Assembly (NCBI RefSeq): GCF_000243215.1
Contig: NZ_JH594596.1
Span: forward strand, 989,297-1,053,296
Length of the DNA: 64,000 nt
Source: Odoribacter laneus YIT 12061
Lineage (GTDB): Bacteria > Bacteroidota > Bacteroidia > Bacteroidales > Marinifilaceae
Reading direction: 5' to 3'
The position numbers were made by a program, and so were the translations under genes. Under the pieces are notes generated by a model that did not search any database, was not told where the DNA came from, and saw nothing but the letters and a program-made list of their open reading frames with translations. The number at the start of each line of letters is the position of its first letter. Positions within the stretch are counted from its first letter, which is position 1. Below are positions 54,403 to 63,744 of the stretch, in pieces.

Positions 54403-55128
54403 ATGAATATATTGGGTTTTATCAAGGAATCAAAATGGTTTCAGCGTACGACTTATGGAGAAATTTATCTGGATATAGAGATAAATGAGAAAGAAGAGAT
54501 TACCTTTCGGGTAAATGCCGGGTGGGTTAAAGTGGAATGGGGCGATGGAGAGCAGAGTGAGACAAAAAGGCGGGCGGAATGTTTCAGACATTATTATAGG
54601 CAAAAGGGGCTATATCGTATACTTGTTCAGGGAGAGAATATTGTAGATTTGGACATAAAGAAATGCCGGATTGTTCGTTTAGAAGTAAATTATTGTCCTA
54701 CACTGGAATTTATAGACTGTTCAGGAAATTTATTAAAAGAACTGGATGTACAGGGATGCAAAAAATTGTATGAGTTGGATTGTTCTCATAATCAATTGGA
54801 AGAATTGAAACTCGGTCGGTATAAAAAATTATTTCATTTATCCTGTGCCTGGAATAATTTAGAACAGCTGGAATTGGGGGGATGTCCGGGATTAGTAGAT
54901 TTATTCTGCAAGTATAATAATATACATCATCTGGATGTCAGTAAATGCAAAAAGCTGCGTTCTGTAAATATAGGAAACAATGCTTTGGATGTATCGGCTT
55001 TGAAACATTTTGTCAATTCATTAGCTATACCGCCGCATAAGGAAAAGGGTTTTATCGTTATACGAAATAATATGACCTCTCATTCTGAGCAGACCCTTGT
55101 ATTGAAAAGGGGATGGTATGAAATATAG
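54403..55128 (+). CDS. Cytoplasmic leucine-rich-repeat protein
   Basis: 241 residues without signal peptide. Residues about 75-200 hold five or more short LRR units of the L-x-x-LDCSxN-x-L-x-ELD-x-x-x-C-x-xL type (for example LEFIDCSGNLLKELDVQGC and LYELDCSHNQLEELKLGRY). The N-terminal part may form a small Ig-like sheet (TFRVNAGWVKVEWGDGEQ). Likely a binding module; partner unknown. Lone gene. Confidence 0.72.
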   Translation: MNILGFIKESKWFQRTTYGEIYLDIEINEKEEITFRVNAGWVKVEWGDGEQSETKRRAECFRHYYRQKGLYRILVQGENIVDLDIKKCRIVRLEVNYCPTLEFIDCSGNLLKELDVQGCKKLYELDCSHNQLEELKLGRYKKLFHLSCAWNNLEQLELGGCPGLVDLFCKYNNIHHLDVSKCKKLRSVNIGNNALDVSALKHFVNSLAIPPHKEKGFIVIRNNMTSHSEQTLVLKRGWYEI

Positions 55129-55232
55129 CATCCGGACAGTTTGTTTTACTGTCTCATTTTTCTCCTACAAATCAAAAAATATTTTTAACGGACTGTTTAA
55201 TTAAAAAAGTCATTCATAGAACTGCTGAAGGA

Positions 55233-58200
55233 TTACAACAACAACAACCTGGTGCTGAGCAAATCGACAATTTTCGAACGTAACACATGAGGATTGATAG
55301 GCTTGGCGGTATATCCGTCAAATCCTTGGCTAAGGATACGCTGTTCGTCTGAAGCGTAAGCATAAGCTGTGACCGCAAGTATGGGTACATCCGCCGATAT
55401 TTTGCGTATCTCGGCCGTTGCTTCATATCCATCCATTACGGGCATATTTACATCCATCAATACGATATGCGGACGATGGGCTTTAAATAAGTTTACGGCT
55501 TCCTCTCCGTTCCAGGCGTGAAGAATGCGGTAATCTTTTTTGAGAATCGTTTCGAATAATTTAAAATTGCTTATGTTATCTTCGGCGATGAGAATTGTGA
55601 TTTGGTCTTTTGCTACAGCCTGAAGCGTATATTCCTGAACGTGCTTTTTATTCAGTTCTGCCGGAACGTTCCGGATCGTAAACCAAAAAGTCGAACCCTT
55701 GCCTGGTTCGGACTCCACACCGATTTCACCGCCCATTCGATTTACGATGGTCTTACAAATAGACAACCCTAGTCCCGTCCCCTGTGTAAAATTATCCAAC
55801 TTGACGAAACGAGTGAAAATATCGGCTTGTTTCTCCGGGGCAATACCACATCCGGTGTCGGTTACGTAAAAACGGAGCAAGCCATCTTTTTGTAATGTAT
55901 AGCCTACTGTGATGCCGCCAGTCTCGGTAAATTTGATGGAATTGGTAATGAGGTTGATGAGCACTTGATTCAGACGGTTGCGATCTGTCAGAATACTACA
56001 CTCAGGCAACCGGTCTTTGAATACGACCGTCAAATTTTTTGTTTCGGCTCGTAATTGCAGAGATTTGGTAACTTCCTCCAGCAAGGCATTTACATCTACC
56101 GGCACTTCAGCAAATTCCAACGTGCCGGCTTCTATTTTCGATAAGTCAAGAATATCGCCTATAAGCTGGAGCAACAGTTCGTTGTTGTTCTCGATAATCT
56201 TGACGTACTCGTTCCGCTCTTCGTTTTCGTCCGTAGAATTGAGTAAGCCGGCAAAACCGACGATGGCATTCAGGGGTGTGCGTATCTCATGGCTCATATT
56301 GGCCAGAAATGCCGATTTGAGCCGATTCGATTCTTCGGCTTTGTCGCGTGCATCAACCAGTTCCTGTTCCATTTTTTTACGTTGGGTGATAATCAGAGAA
56401 GAACCAACTAATGTGAGCGGGTTGCCATTGGCATCGCGTTTCTCTACGGCAGCCTGTGCTTCAACCCAATCCATTTTGTATCCGTTTTGATCGTGTGACA
56501 CCACTCGGTACTCTTCGCGCACTTTGTTTGTACGTCCTCCGATCAGATCGTTATAAGCCTGTTCGACCCGTTCCCGATCCTCCTTATGTATTTTGGAAAA
56601 ATATTGTATGTCCGGAACCGACAGTTTTTCTTCGTCGACCTGCTGCCCGACATTACTCAATTCGACCGGACGGTTTACATCACAGAGAATCTTATGTTTG
56701 CGTAAATCCCAGTTCCAAGGTACGATACTGGCTACCTCGAGTGCCATTGACAGCTTATGGTTCGTATCGTCGAGTTTCTGTTGGGCGTGATGTAATTCCG
56801 TCGCATCGATGTAGTACGCATCTACATAACCCTGCTGTGTGGCCGGGGTTATTACGACATTCTGATAGAGATCGGACGCTGAAAAGTATTGTGTGTAGGT
56901 AATAGCTCTTTTTTCAGTTTCCGCTAATTTTGCAAGGCGCAAGGATGGACCTAAATCCGCGCCAAAAAGTTCGCTCCCCCGGTAGCTGTCCGATTCGATG
57001 CCACGGGCGAAATTTATTGTAAAACGTTCGTTTGTTTGGCCTATTTCCATATCGGCGATCTCCCCGTCAGCATTGTACAGGAGTTTTGCTTTCATATAAG
57101 CAACCGGCATATTGTCGAAAAGGTTGGTTAGTTCTCGGGTCGTTTCAAACTGAAGTCGCTGAGACTCGTTCAGAACATTCAAAATGTGGAGGCGGTAGTA
57201 TAAGTATGCGAAAACCGCGATCAGTAATACAGCAATTAAACTCGCTCCCAGAATAATTGAAAATTTATGCTGTTCGAAGAATGTCTGAGGGCGATCTATA
57301 AATACGCTGTTCTGAGGAAAATCTTCCACTGAGAATCCTTTCAACAGCATCGACGGATAACTAAAAGTAGGTTTCGCTTCCGTGGGTACATAAAAGGGAA
57401 TTTTTCGTGGAGGTGTATCTGCTAATACCGACAAAATGGTTTGCTGTAAATGAGCCAGAAAAGCCTGTTCATCGTAAAAATATCCTCCGACCATACCGCT
57501 ATTATTCATTACGGCACTTTTCAGGGCGAATACCGGGACTGAAAGGTTTGCGATCACCCGGAACGAGTTGGCGCTGAGTATGGAATTTCCAGCGATATTC
57601 GTCTTTTCGAACCACGAGGAGAAAAGGACTCCCGTTGAAGTGACATCAATCGTTTCCAGCAGGGACATTAATTCCTCCAAAGACATATTCGCTGCTGAAA
57701 GAAAACGATATTTGAGGCCCGGATATTTCTGCGCCATCAAACGTTCCATATCGTAATTAAGTTGCTGATTGACATAGCGGCCATCGCCTATAAGCAATAT
57801 CTCTTTCAGTCCGGGGATTACCTGTCGCAGCAAATCTACATTATTTCGCGGAAACATTTTGGTTTGCAAGCTGGTCAGATTGTAGTCATCCGCAAGTGCT
57901 GAGATCGGCGCACGCTCCTCTTTCGGAATCGGACTTTTGTTGATATAAGCCGTATCGGGACCAAAATAATTTTCTTCCGCACATAGAATTATAGGTATGT
58001 CTCCCCAATAATCCCGTAGCTTGTCTTTCAATAGTAAAGTCGAATTCCCCAACAGCAGCACGCCTTTGGGAGCCTTATGTGCATATTTACCGAAAAGAGA
58101 ATTTTCCAGCTCACCGAATTCTGCGGTATTGTCAATCATCAGCATATTGAGATGTTCGACAAAGACTGCAACATTGCGTTCGGTAGAAACCCATTTCTGT

Positions 58201-58391
58201 ACTGGTTCGATGATTGCATTGCTCCACGGTGCATCTGAAGTATAGGTGTTGATGACCAGTAGGTAGTCGTTTTTGATATTCGGCATATGATTATCGCGGG
58301 CTTGGGCTGTTCTCACAAACGCAACGCTGATAAGCAAAAATAAATACCACTGCCCGAAGGCAAAAACACCACAATATAGACTCCGCTTCAT
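55233..58391 (-). CDS. Hybrid histidine kinase with periplasmic ABC-substrate-binding-type sensor
   Basis: 1052-residue membrane sensor. N-terminal signal/TM, then a periplasmic domain (about 40-375) of the sugar-binding ABC/Peripla_BP type (LLLGNST, GDIPIILCAEENYF, ILLIGDGRYVNQQL, AGNSILSANSF). TM at about 385-405 (SIILGASLIAVLLIAVFAYLY). Two PAS-like domains follow, then HisKA with SHEIRTPLNAIVGF, HATPase with NLITNSIKFT, DTGCGIAPEK and GTGLGLSICK, and a C-terminal receiver with VLMDVNMPVMDG. No AraC output domain is attached, so the signal must pass to another protein. Confidence 0.88.
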   Translation of the reverse strand: MKRSLYCGVFAFGQWYLFLLISVAFVRTAQARDNHMPNIKNDYLLVINTYTSDAPWSNAIIEPVQKWVSTERNVAVFVEHLNMLMIDNTAEFGELENSLFGKYAHKAPKGVLLLGNSTLLLKDKLRDYWGDIPIILCAEENYFGPDTAYINKSPIPKEERAPISALADDYNLTSLQTKMFPRNNVDLLRQVIPGLKEILLIGDGRYVNQQLNYDMERLMAQKYPGLKYRFLSAANMSLEELMSLLETIDVTSTGVLFSSWFEKTNIAGNSILSANSFRVIANLSVPVFALKSAVMNNSGMVGGYFYDEQAFLAHLQQTILSVLADTPPRKIPFYVPTEAKPTFSYPSMLLKGFSVEDFPQNSVFIDRPQTFFEQHKFSIILGASLIAVLLIAVFAYLYYRLHILNVLNESQRLQFETTRELTNLFDNMPVAYMKAKLLYNADGEIADMEIGQTNERFTINFARGIESDSYRGSELFGADLGPSLRLAKLAETEKRAITYTQYFSASDLYQNVVITPATQQGYVDAYYIDATELHHAQQKLDDTNHKLSMALEVASIVPWNWDLRKHKILCDVNRPVELSNVGQQVDEEKLSVPDIQYFSKIHKEDRERVEQAYNDLIGGRTNKVREEYRVVSHDQNGYKMDWVEAQAAVEKRDANGNPLTLVGSSLIITQRKKMEQELVDARDKAEESNRLKSAFLANMSHEIRTPLNAIVGFAGLLNSTDENEERNEYVKIIENNNELLLQLIGDILDLSKIEAGTLEFAEVPVDVNALLEEVTKSLQLRAETKNLTVVFKDRLPECSILTDRNRLNQVLINLITNSIKFTETGGITVGYTLQKDGLLRFYVTDTGCGIAPEKQADIFTRFVKLDNFTQGTGLGLSICKTIVNRMGGEIGVESEPGKGSTFWFTIRNVPAELNKKHVQEYTLQAVAKDQITILIAEDNISNFKLFETILKKDYRILHAWNGEEAVNLFKAHRPHIVLMDVNMPVMDGYEATAEIRKISADVPILAVTAYAYASDEQRILSQGFDGYTAKPINPHVLRSKIVDLLSTRLLLL

Positions 58392-58676
58392 GTTTTAGAT
58401 AAATAAATTGGTGCGAAAGTATAAAATTAATCGCAAATTTTGATTATCAGTCAATTAAAATTAATCTTTTAAAATTTAGGCCTTTATACACAGTCATATG
58501 CATCCCCGCAGTAATTTCTTTTTTCTCAGATGGAAACGAAAAAACGATGCTGTTATCATTTCAAGAAGGTGGCAGTCTGCAATCCTTTGCTACCACTATG
58601 CCGTGCCGGAAGGATATAGGAGGCTGATAAAGGCGATGAAGCAGGCTAATGTGAAAAGCAATACGGCATACAAAAA

Positions 58677-58706
58677 ATTCCTCGGAATCCTTATGGTCCG
58701 AGGAAT
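58677..58706 (-). terminator. Terminator of pta-ackA
   Basis: ATTCCTCGG / CCGAGGAAT, 9-bp stem; the minus strand continues TTTTTTG. About 70 bp after the ackA stop. Confidence 0.85.
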
Positions 58707-58778
58707 TAATTAAATCATTCAAAGGATGCCTTCCTCCGAAAAGTTATTTAAATAACCTCTTTCAGATAGCCTTTTCGA

Positions 58779-59978
58779 TTATTTTACCAGATTTAAAGTA
58801 TCGGTAGCGATGACGAGTTCTTCATCTGTCGTGATAGTCATAACGAATGTCTTGGAGTGAGGAGTGGAGAGTATTCTGTCGACACCTCTGGCCTTCAGAT
58901 TGACCGCTTCGTCGAATTCCACTCCCAGATATTCTAGTCCAGTGCAAACGGAATTCCTCACCCTTTCATCATTTTCACCTATTCCTCCGGTAAAAATAAT
59001 TAAGTCTACGCCATTTAAGACGGCAGCATAAGCTCCAATGTATTTTTTTACATTGTAACAGAATACATCTAAGGCTAGTTCTGCCCTGTAATTTCCGGCA
59101 TCAGCAGCACTTGTCAGTTCCCGGAAATCAGAAGAGACCCCGGAGATTCCGAATACTCCGGATTCTTTGTTTGTCAGGCGTACCGCGTCGAGAGACGTAT
59201 ATCCTTTTTTGTCACAAATGTAGAGTAATGCTCCTGTATCTAAATCCCCGCAACGGGTTCCCATTACGAGTCCGGCAACCGGCGTAAATCCCATGGACGT
59301 ATCAACGGATTTTCCTTTATCGATGGCGGTAATAGAAGCCCCGTTGCCCAGGTGACAAGTGATAATTTTCTTTTCCGTGATGTCCCAACCCAATATTTTA
59401 CATGCTTTTTCCGCTACAAATTTGTGGGAAGTGCCATGAAAACCGTATCTTCTCACACTGTAATTCTCGTAGTATTCATACGGAATGCCGTAAATAAAAG
59501 CTTTCGGCGGAAGTGTTTGGTGAAAAGAAGTATCGAATACAGCCACTTGAGGAATAGTGGGAAGTAATCGTTCCATTGTTTCGATTCCTTTTAAGTGAGC
59601 TGGGTTGTGTAAAGGAGCGATTTCACTGCAAGCTTTAATTTTAGCTTTTACTTCTTCGTCGATTAAAACACTGTGGGAAAAATATTCTCCTCCGTGTGCG
59701 ATACGGTGTCCCACGGCAAATATTTCATCCAATGAAGCAATGACTCCATATTTTTTATCTGTCAGAGCTTTCAGAATAAGATCCATACCGTCGACATGAT
59801 CCGGGATCGGTTTTTCCAGTATGTATTTTTCTTTTCCCTCTGGTTTATGGGTAAAAATTCCCAACGGAAGTCCTATTTTTTCTACAATACCTTTGGCCAG
59901 TAATACAGGCTGGGCTTCCATATTCAGTAATTGATATTTTATGGAAGAACTTCCGCAATTTAAAACTAATATATTCAT
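58779..59978 (-). CDS. ackA: Acetate kinase
   Basis: Converts acetyl-phosphate and ADP to acetate and ATP. 399 residues. LNCGSSSIKYQL at the N-terminus, VGHRIAHGG, FDTSFHQTLPPKAFIYGIP, HLGNGASITAI, TGGIGEND and the C-terminal EELVIATDT are diagnostic. The gene follows pta by 61 bp on the same strand and shares its terminator. Confidence 0.97.
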   Translation of the reverse strand: MNILVLNCGSSSIKYQLLNMEAQPVLLAKGIVEKIGLPLGIFTHKPEGKEKYILEKPIPDHVDGMDLILKALTDKKYGVIASLDEIFAVGHRIAHGGEYFSHSVLIDEEVKAKIKACSEIAPLHNPAHLKGIETMERLLPTIPQVAVFDTSFHQTLPPKAFIYGIPYEYYENYSVRRYGFHGTSHKFVAEKACKILGWDITEKKIITCHLGNGASITAIDKGKSVDTSMGFTPVAGLVMGTRCGDLDTGALLYICDKKGYTSLDAVRLTNKESGVFGISGVSSDFRELTSAADAGNYRAELALDVFCYNVKKYIGAYAAVLNGVDLIIFTGGIGENDERVRNSVCTGLEYLGVEFDEAVNLKARGVDRILSTPHSKTFVMTITTDEELVIATDTLNLVK

Positions 59979-60039
59979 GTTTACAGAATTAATAAGAGAA
60001 AGCCGGAAGTTAAATTTTTCCGGCCTACCGGTTTATTTA

Positions 60040-61047
60040 TTATTTAGTCAAACCTGCGGCTTGATTAGCCGTAATGGCGACCATATTGATAATATCGTTT
60101 ACAGAACATCCCCGGGATAAATCGTTGATGGGAGCGGCCATTCCTTGTAATACCGGACCTACTGCTTCGATACCGGCAATGCGTTGTACCAGTTTATAAC
60201 TGATATTTCCGACTTCCAGACTGGGGAATATCAGTACGTTGGCTTTCCCGGCTACCGGACTACCGGGAGCTTTCAGATTACCGACAGAAGGTACTAATGC
60301 CGCATCTGCTTGTAATTCACCGTCAATCATGACATTAGGAGCCATTTTCTGTGCCAGTTCGGTCGCTTTTACGACTTTATCGACCAATTCGTTTTTGGCA
60401 GATCCTTTCGTAGAGAAACTCAACATGGCTACCCGGGGTTCTATTTTAGCAATATTCCGGGCTGTCCGGGCTGTAACCACGGCAATTTCAGCCAATTCTT
60501 CTGCTGTCGGATTCGGATGAACAGCACAGTCGGCAACTACCAGCAGGCCGTTTTCTCCAAATTCGGGTTTATTGGTCAATAGCATAAAAGCTCCGGAAAC
60601 AACTGAAATACCGGGTTCCGTTTTTACAATTTGAAAAGCCGGTCGTAAAACATCTCCCGTCGCATTGATAGCCCCGGCTACTTCCCCATCAGCATCCCCG
60701 TTCTTTATCATCAGCGTGGCTAAATAGAGCGGATCTACAACCAGTTTTAATGCCTGCTCCTTGGTCATTCCTTTACTTTTACGTAATTCTACCAATAAAT
60801 CTGCATAGACTTCTTTCTTGGCATGAGAATCTGGATCAATGAGAGTGGCTTTTTCGATATTTTTTAAACCCAATTTTTCTGCTTGTTTCAGAATGTCTTC
60901 CGGTTTGCCCAATAAGATAAGTTGAGCTATTCCTTCAGATAAAATAACTTCAGCAGCTTTTAACGTACGTTCTTCCGTGCCTTCCGGAAGTACGATTCTT
61001 TTACTGTACTTCTGGGCATTTGCTTTAATTTGTTCTAAAAGTTCCAT
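60040..61047 (-). CDS. pta: Phosphate acetyltransferase
   Basis: Moves the acetyl group of acetyl-CoA to phosphate. 335 residues from the ATG at 61047 (MELLEQIKANAQKYSKRIVLPEG); the longer frame adds 19 residues with no support. VAGAINATGDVLRPAFQIVKT, ADCAVHPNPTAEELAEIA, SFSTKGSAKN and NVLIFPSLEVGNISYKL are typical of the short Pta type. Upstream partner of ackA. Confidence 0.96.
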   Translation of the reverse strand: MELLEQIKANAQKYSKRIVLPEGTEERTLKAAEVILSEGIAQLILLGKPEDILKQAEKLGLKNIEKATLIDPDSHAKKEVYADLLVELRKSKGMTKEQALKLVVDPLYLATLMIKNGDADGEVAGAINATGDVLRPAFQIVKTEPGISVVSGAFMLLTNKPEFGENGLLVVADCAVHPNPTAEELAEIAVVTARTARNIAKIEPRVAMLSFSTKGSAKNELVDKVVKATELAQKMAPNVMIDGELQADAALVPSVGNLKAPGSPVAGKANVLIFPSLEVGNISYKLVQRIAGIEAVGPVLQGMAAPINDLSRGCSVNDIINMVAITANQAAGLTK

Positions 61048-61104
61048 ATACCTTGCGTTTAATATTAATTTCAAAAGAAAAGTTGCTCCCTTTTTCCGGA
61101 ACAA

Positions 61105-61441
61105 CCTGTACGTTCTGAACGGATTTTAGCTTAAGTTATGTCATTCCGCCTTTTTCTCCCGGTTTTACAAACATTTTCTATTGACAACAGAGAAGAAGAA
61201 CGATTTCTTACTCCTTTGAGGAGTTCAACAAAAGCGAAACAAAATTATATAAAAAAATTTAAATTTAAGGAGGTTTATTCTTGAATTTCCAAAAGTTCTG
61301 GAGTTTTGAATCATTTGATAAACTTATTTTTCCGTTTCTAATTCAAAGCGGAGACGAAATGCTCCGTTTTCGTAATCCATACCCCTGTTGAACGAAATAC
61401 TCAACGGTAAACGTCCTGTATCTGCTGATATGTCTTTACTA
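61105..61441. other. Intergenic gap of 337 bp
   Basis: Upstream of pta and downstream of the AlaX gene. AT-rich with runs of A and T; nothing identified. Confidence 0.4.
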
Positions 61442-61903
61442 TTACTCATCAAGTTTAAATCTGATACGCAAAGTATTATTTTGAAAATCTGTACTAATTA
61501 TCCTGAATCTACCTATTTCAGAAGTATTATTGACATGCAAACCAATACAGGCACAAGTATCATAATTTCCAATCCTTACAATGCGCAATGTTTGACTAGC
61601 ATCTTCTGGTAATTTACTTAAATCTACATTATCTGGGACTTCACTACGAGAAATAAACTCAACAGTTACAGGTAGATTTTGTGAGATAATTTCATTGACC
61701 CTCTTTTCTATTTCAGTAATTTGCTCTAGCGTTGGAGCCATGGCTAGAGTATAGTCGCATTTGCTCTTTTTTCTTTCTATATGGTTGTTTCGAGACCGCT
61801 CACAACCGAATATGCGTATCATGGTTTGGTTTAAAATATGCTCGGCTGTATGCATTGGTGGATATTCCTGTTTGTTATGAGTGTTTAAAGTAGGTTGTTC
61901 CAT
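61442..61903 (-). CDS. AlaX-like aminoacyl-tRNA editing domain protein
   Basis: 153 residues from the ATG at 61903 (MEQPTLNTHNKQEYPPMHTAEH). Contains the zinc-ligand motifs of the alanyl/threonyl-tRNA synthetase SAD domain: HTAEH near residue 19 (HxxxH) and TCACIGLH near 124 (CxxxH). Family members hydrolyse mischarged tRNA. The N-terminal 20 residues are nearly repeated at the start of the next gene upstream (GNAT), and a third, truncated copy lies at 62440-62598. Confidence 0.8.
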   Translation of the reverse strand: MEQPTLNTHNKQEYPPMHTAEHILNQTMIRIFGCERSRNNHIERKKSKCDYTLAMAPTLEQITEIEKRVNEIISQNLPVTVEFISRSEVPDNVDLSKLPEDASQTLRIVRIGNYDTCACIGLHVNNTSEIGRFRIISTDFQNNTLRIRFKLDE

Positions 61904-61907
61904 TGCA

Positions 61908-62411
61908 TTATAATTCTTTTGATAAAAATCCATATTCTTTCATGTCCTCAAAACCGATTTTAATATAAAACTTGTAGGCAGGAGAGGATAATCCGGTATT
62001 TAGTATGATATCGTTAATATTTTCAAGTTTTAGTTTCTGTTCTATTTCTCTCATAAAATATGTTCCTAATCCTTTTCCTTGTAAGGCATTGTCTATGCAT
62101 AGTTGGTCAAGAAAATACTCATATCTTAGTTCGCCGTTTTTTAACCATGGCTTTATAAAACCAATCGATATTCCAATGATGTTATTATTATCATTAATTA
62201 ATTGATAACCTTTAAAGTTAGGTAGTCTGATAAATGCATTAAAAAAATCTATTACAGTGTTTTTTGAGTCGAAGATATCGTTCCATGGCGGTTTTGAAAA
62301 TACATTCATAAACAAATCGACAGATTCTTCGGTTAAGGATGTGTTAAATTCTGCTGTGTGCATTGGTGGATGTTCCTGTTTGTTATGGAAGTTTAAGATA
62401 TTCTCTTCCAT
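61908..62411 (-). CDS. GNAT acetyltransferase with an AlaX-derived N-terminus
   Basis: 167 residues. The first about 21 (MEENILNFHNKQEHPPMHTA) copy the start of the AlaX gene behind it. From residue about 25 a normal GNAT follows, with YEYFLDQLCIDNALQGKGLGTYFM (acetyl-CoA loop QGKGLG) and NTGLSSPAYKFYIKIGFEDMKEYGF. Substrate unknown. Five bases separate its stop from the AlaX start, so they are co-transcribed. The borrowed start may supply only the ribosome-binding and initiation region. Confidence 0.8.
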   Translation of the reverse strand: MEENILNFHNKQEHPPMHTAEFNTSLTEESVDLFMNVFSKPPWNDIFDSKNTVIDFFNAFIRLPNFKGYQLINDNNNIIGISIGFIKPWLKNGELRYEYFLDQLCIDNALQGKGLGTYFMREIEQKLKLENINDIILNTGLSSPAYKFYIKIGFEDMKEYGFLSKEL

Positions 62412-62439
62412 ATCATTTATATATAATTAATTATTAATA

Positions 62440-62598
62440 CTATGCGATAGTAATTGATTTCTTTCGCTCGATAGGTGCATTGCGGAAGCGGGGACAACCG
62501 AATAAACGTAGCATCGTTTGATTTAAACTATGTTCTGTCGTATGCATTGGAGCGATAGATACATCTTGAAATTTGGGGTTTGCTTCCTTTAATTCCAT
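62440..62598 (-). pseudogene. Truncated AlaX-like fragment
   Basis: 52 residues, starting MELKEANPKFQ and including MHTTEHSLNQTMLRLFGC and IERKKS, then stopping. It matches the first 50 residues of the full AlaX gene at 61442-61903, including the HxxxH motif, but lacks the C-terminal half with the CxxxH ligands. Upstream of the GNAT on the same strand. Confidence 0.75.
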
Positions 62599-62828
62599 AA
62601 GCGGGTCGAATAGTTATTCTTTCTGTACTATTGAGAAACTTTGTTTTGATATCTTGTGCTATATCGCATGTAAAAATAATTTATATTTTAACAACATACA
62701 AGTTTTCAACTCTTTTCCCGGAAGAAGGGAGAGCGGAAAAACTTTTCAAGGAAGGAATAATCCGTTAAAAAACGGAGAGAGAATTTATTAATTCGGGATT
62801 GTAAATTGGGGGAATATCGTTTTTTAAT

Positions 62829-62836
62829 TACCTTTG
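62829..62836 (+). promoter_or_regulatory. -7 promoter element of fabG
   Basis: TACCTTTG, 75 bp before the fabG start. Confidence 0.5.
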
Positions 62837-62911
62837 ACTTTTGAAAAAAGAATAAAAACCAATAAACGGGTTTAAAAGCTAATTGATTTTGTTTAAATAA
62901 AACTGTTATTT

Positions 62912-63658
62912 ATGAAGTTATTAGAAGGAAAGACCGCTCTTATTACAGGGGCCTCCAGAGGAATCGGTAAAGCAGTGGCATTGGCGTTTGCCAAACAAGG
63001 TGCTAATATTGCGTTCACAGATTTACGATATGATGAAGGGGCACAAGCTACTGAAAAAGAATTGGCTGAATGTGGTGTGAAAGCGAAAATGTATGCCTCA
63101 AACGCTGCTGATTTTGCTGCCACTGCTGCTACTGTAGAGGAAGTTGTCAAAGAATTCGGAAGAATCGATATTTTAGTGAATAATGCGGGTATCACTAAGG
63201 ATACGTTATTGATGAGGATGACGGAAGAACAATGGGATGCTGTGATCAATGTAAACTTAAAATCCGTATTCAATTTTACCAAGACCGTTTCTGCCGTGAT
63301 GCTGAAACAAAAATCCGGTTCTATCATCAGCATGAGTTCTGTTGTAGGGGTTAGTGGAAATGCGGGCCAGGCCAATTATGCTGCTTCTAAAGCCGGGATT
63401 ATCGGATTTACAAAGAGTGTCGCCAAAGAATTGGGCTCCCGTAATATCCGGGCAAATGCGGTGGCACCTGGCTTTATTATAACCGATATGACCGCTCAGT
63501 TACCGGAAGAAGTACGAAAAGAATGGGCTGCAAAAATTCCGTTGAAAAGAGGAGGGACGCCGGAGGATATTGCTGATGTATGCTTGTTCCTAGCTTCTGA
63601 TTTGTCCAGGTATGTTACCGGGCAGGTTATACATGTATGCGGGGGAATGAATATGTAA
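62912..63658 (+). CDS. fabG: 3-oxoacyl-ACP reductase
   Basis: NADPH-dependent ketoacyl reduction in fatty-acid elongation. 248 residues. GASRGIGKAVA (cofactor loop), NNAGITKDTLLMRM, the catalytic Ser (SMSSVVG), YAASKAG (Tyr and Lys) and APGFIITDMTAQLPEE are typical FabG. Upstream -7 box TACCTTTG. Followed by a large inverted repeat at 63670-63744. Confidence 0.93.
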   Translation: MKLLEGKTALITGASRGIGKAVALAFAKQGANIAFTDLRYDEGAQATEKELAECGVKAKMYASNAADFAATAATVEEVVKEFGRIDILVNNAGITKDTLLMRMTEEQWDAVINVNLKSVFNFTKTVSAVMLKQKSGSIISMSSVVGVSGNAGQANYAASKAGIIGFTKSVAKELGSRNIRANAVAPGFIITDMTAQLPEEVRKEWAAKIPLKRGGTPEDIADVCLFLASDLSRYVTGQVIHVCGGMNM

Positions 63659-63669
63659 TTTAGGGAGGA

Positions 63670-63744
63670 GAATATCTCAAAAGTCGAATATAACATCGAT
63701 TTTCAAACTATTTTGAGGTAAATCGGAATGCTTTTGAGATATTC
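63670..63744. repeat. Inverted repeat downstream of fabG
   Basis: GAATATCTCAAAAG (63670-63683) and CTTTTGAGATATTC (63731-63744), a perfect 14-bp pair with a 47-nt interior that also contains TTTTGAGGTA and a CAAACTATTTTGAG tract. Ends 11 bp after the fabG stop; a terminator or a small repeated element. Confidence 0.55.

Noticed and set aside
55233-58391. One-component hybrid regulator (HTCS) for polysaccharide use
   Set aside because: The protein ends in a receiver and lacks the C-terminal AraC domain; the sensor is ABC-substrate-binding-like, not a Reg_prop propeller.
58498-58713. Plus-strand frame of 71 codons before ackA
   Set aside because: Runs through the pta-ackA terminator hairpin; no family.
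62893-63375. Minus-strand 160-codon frame over fabG
   Set aside because: Antisense shadow of a clear fabG gene.
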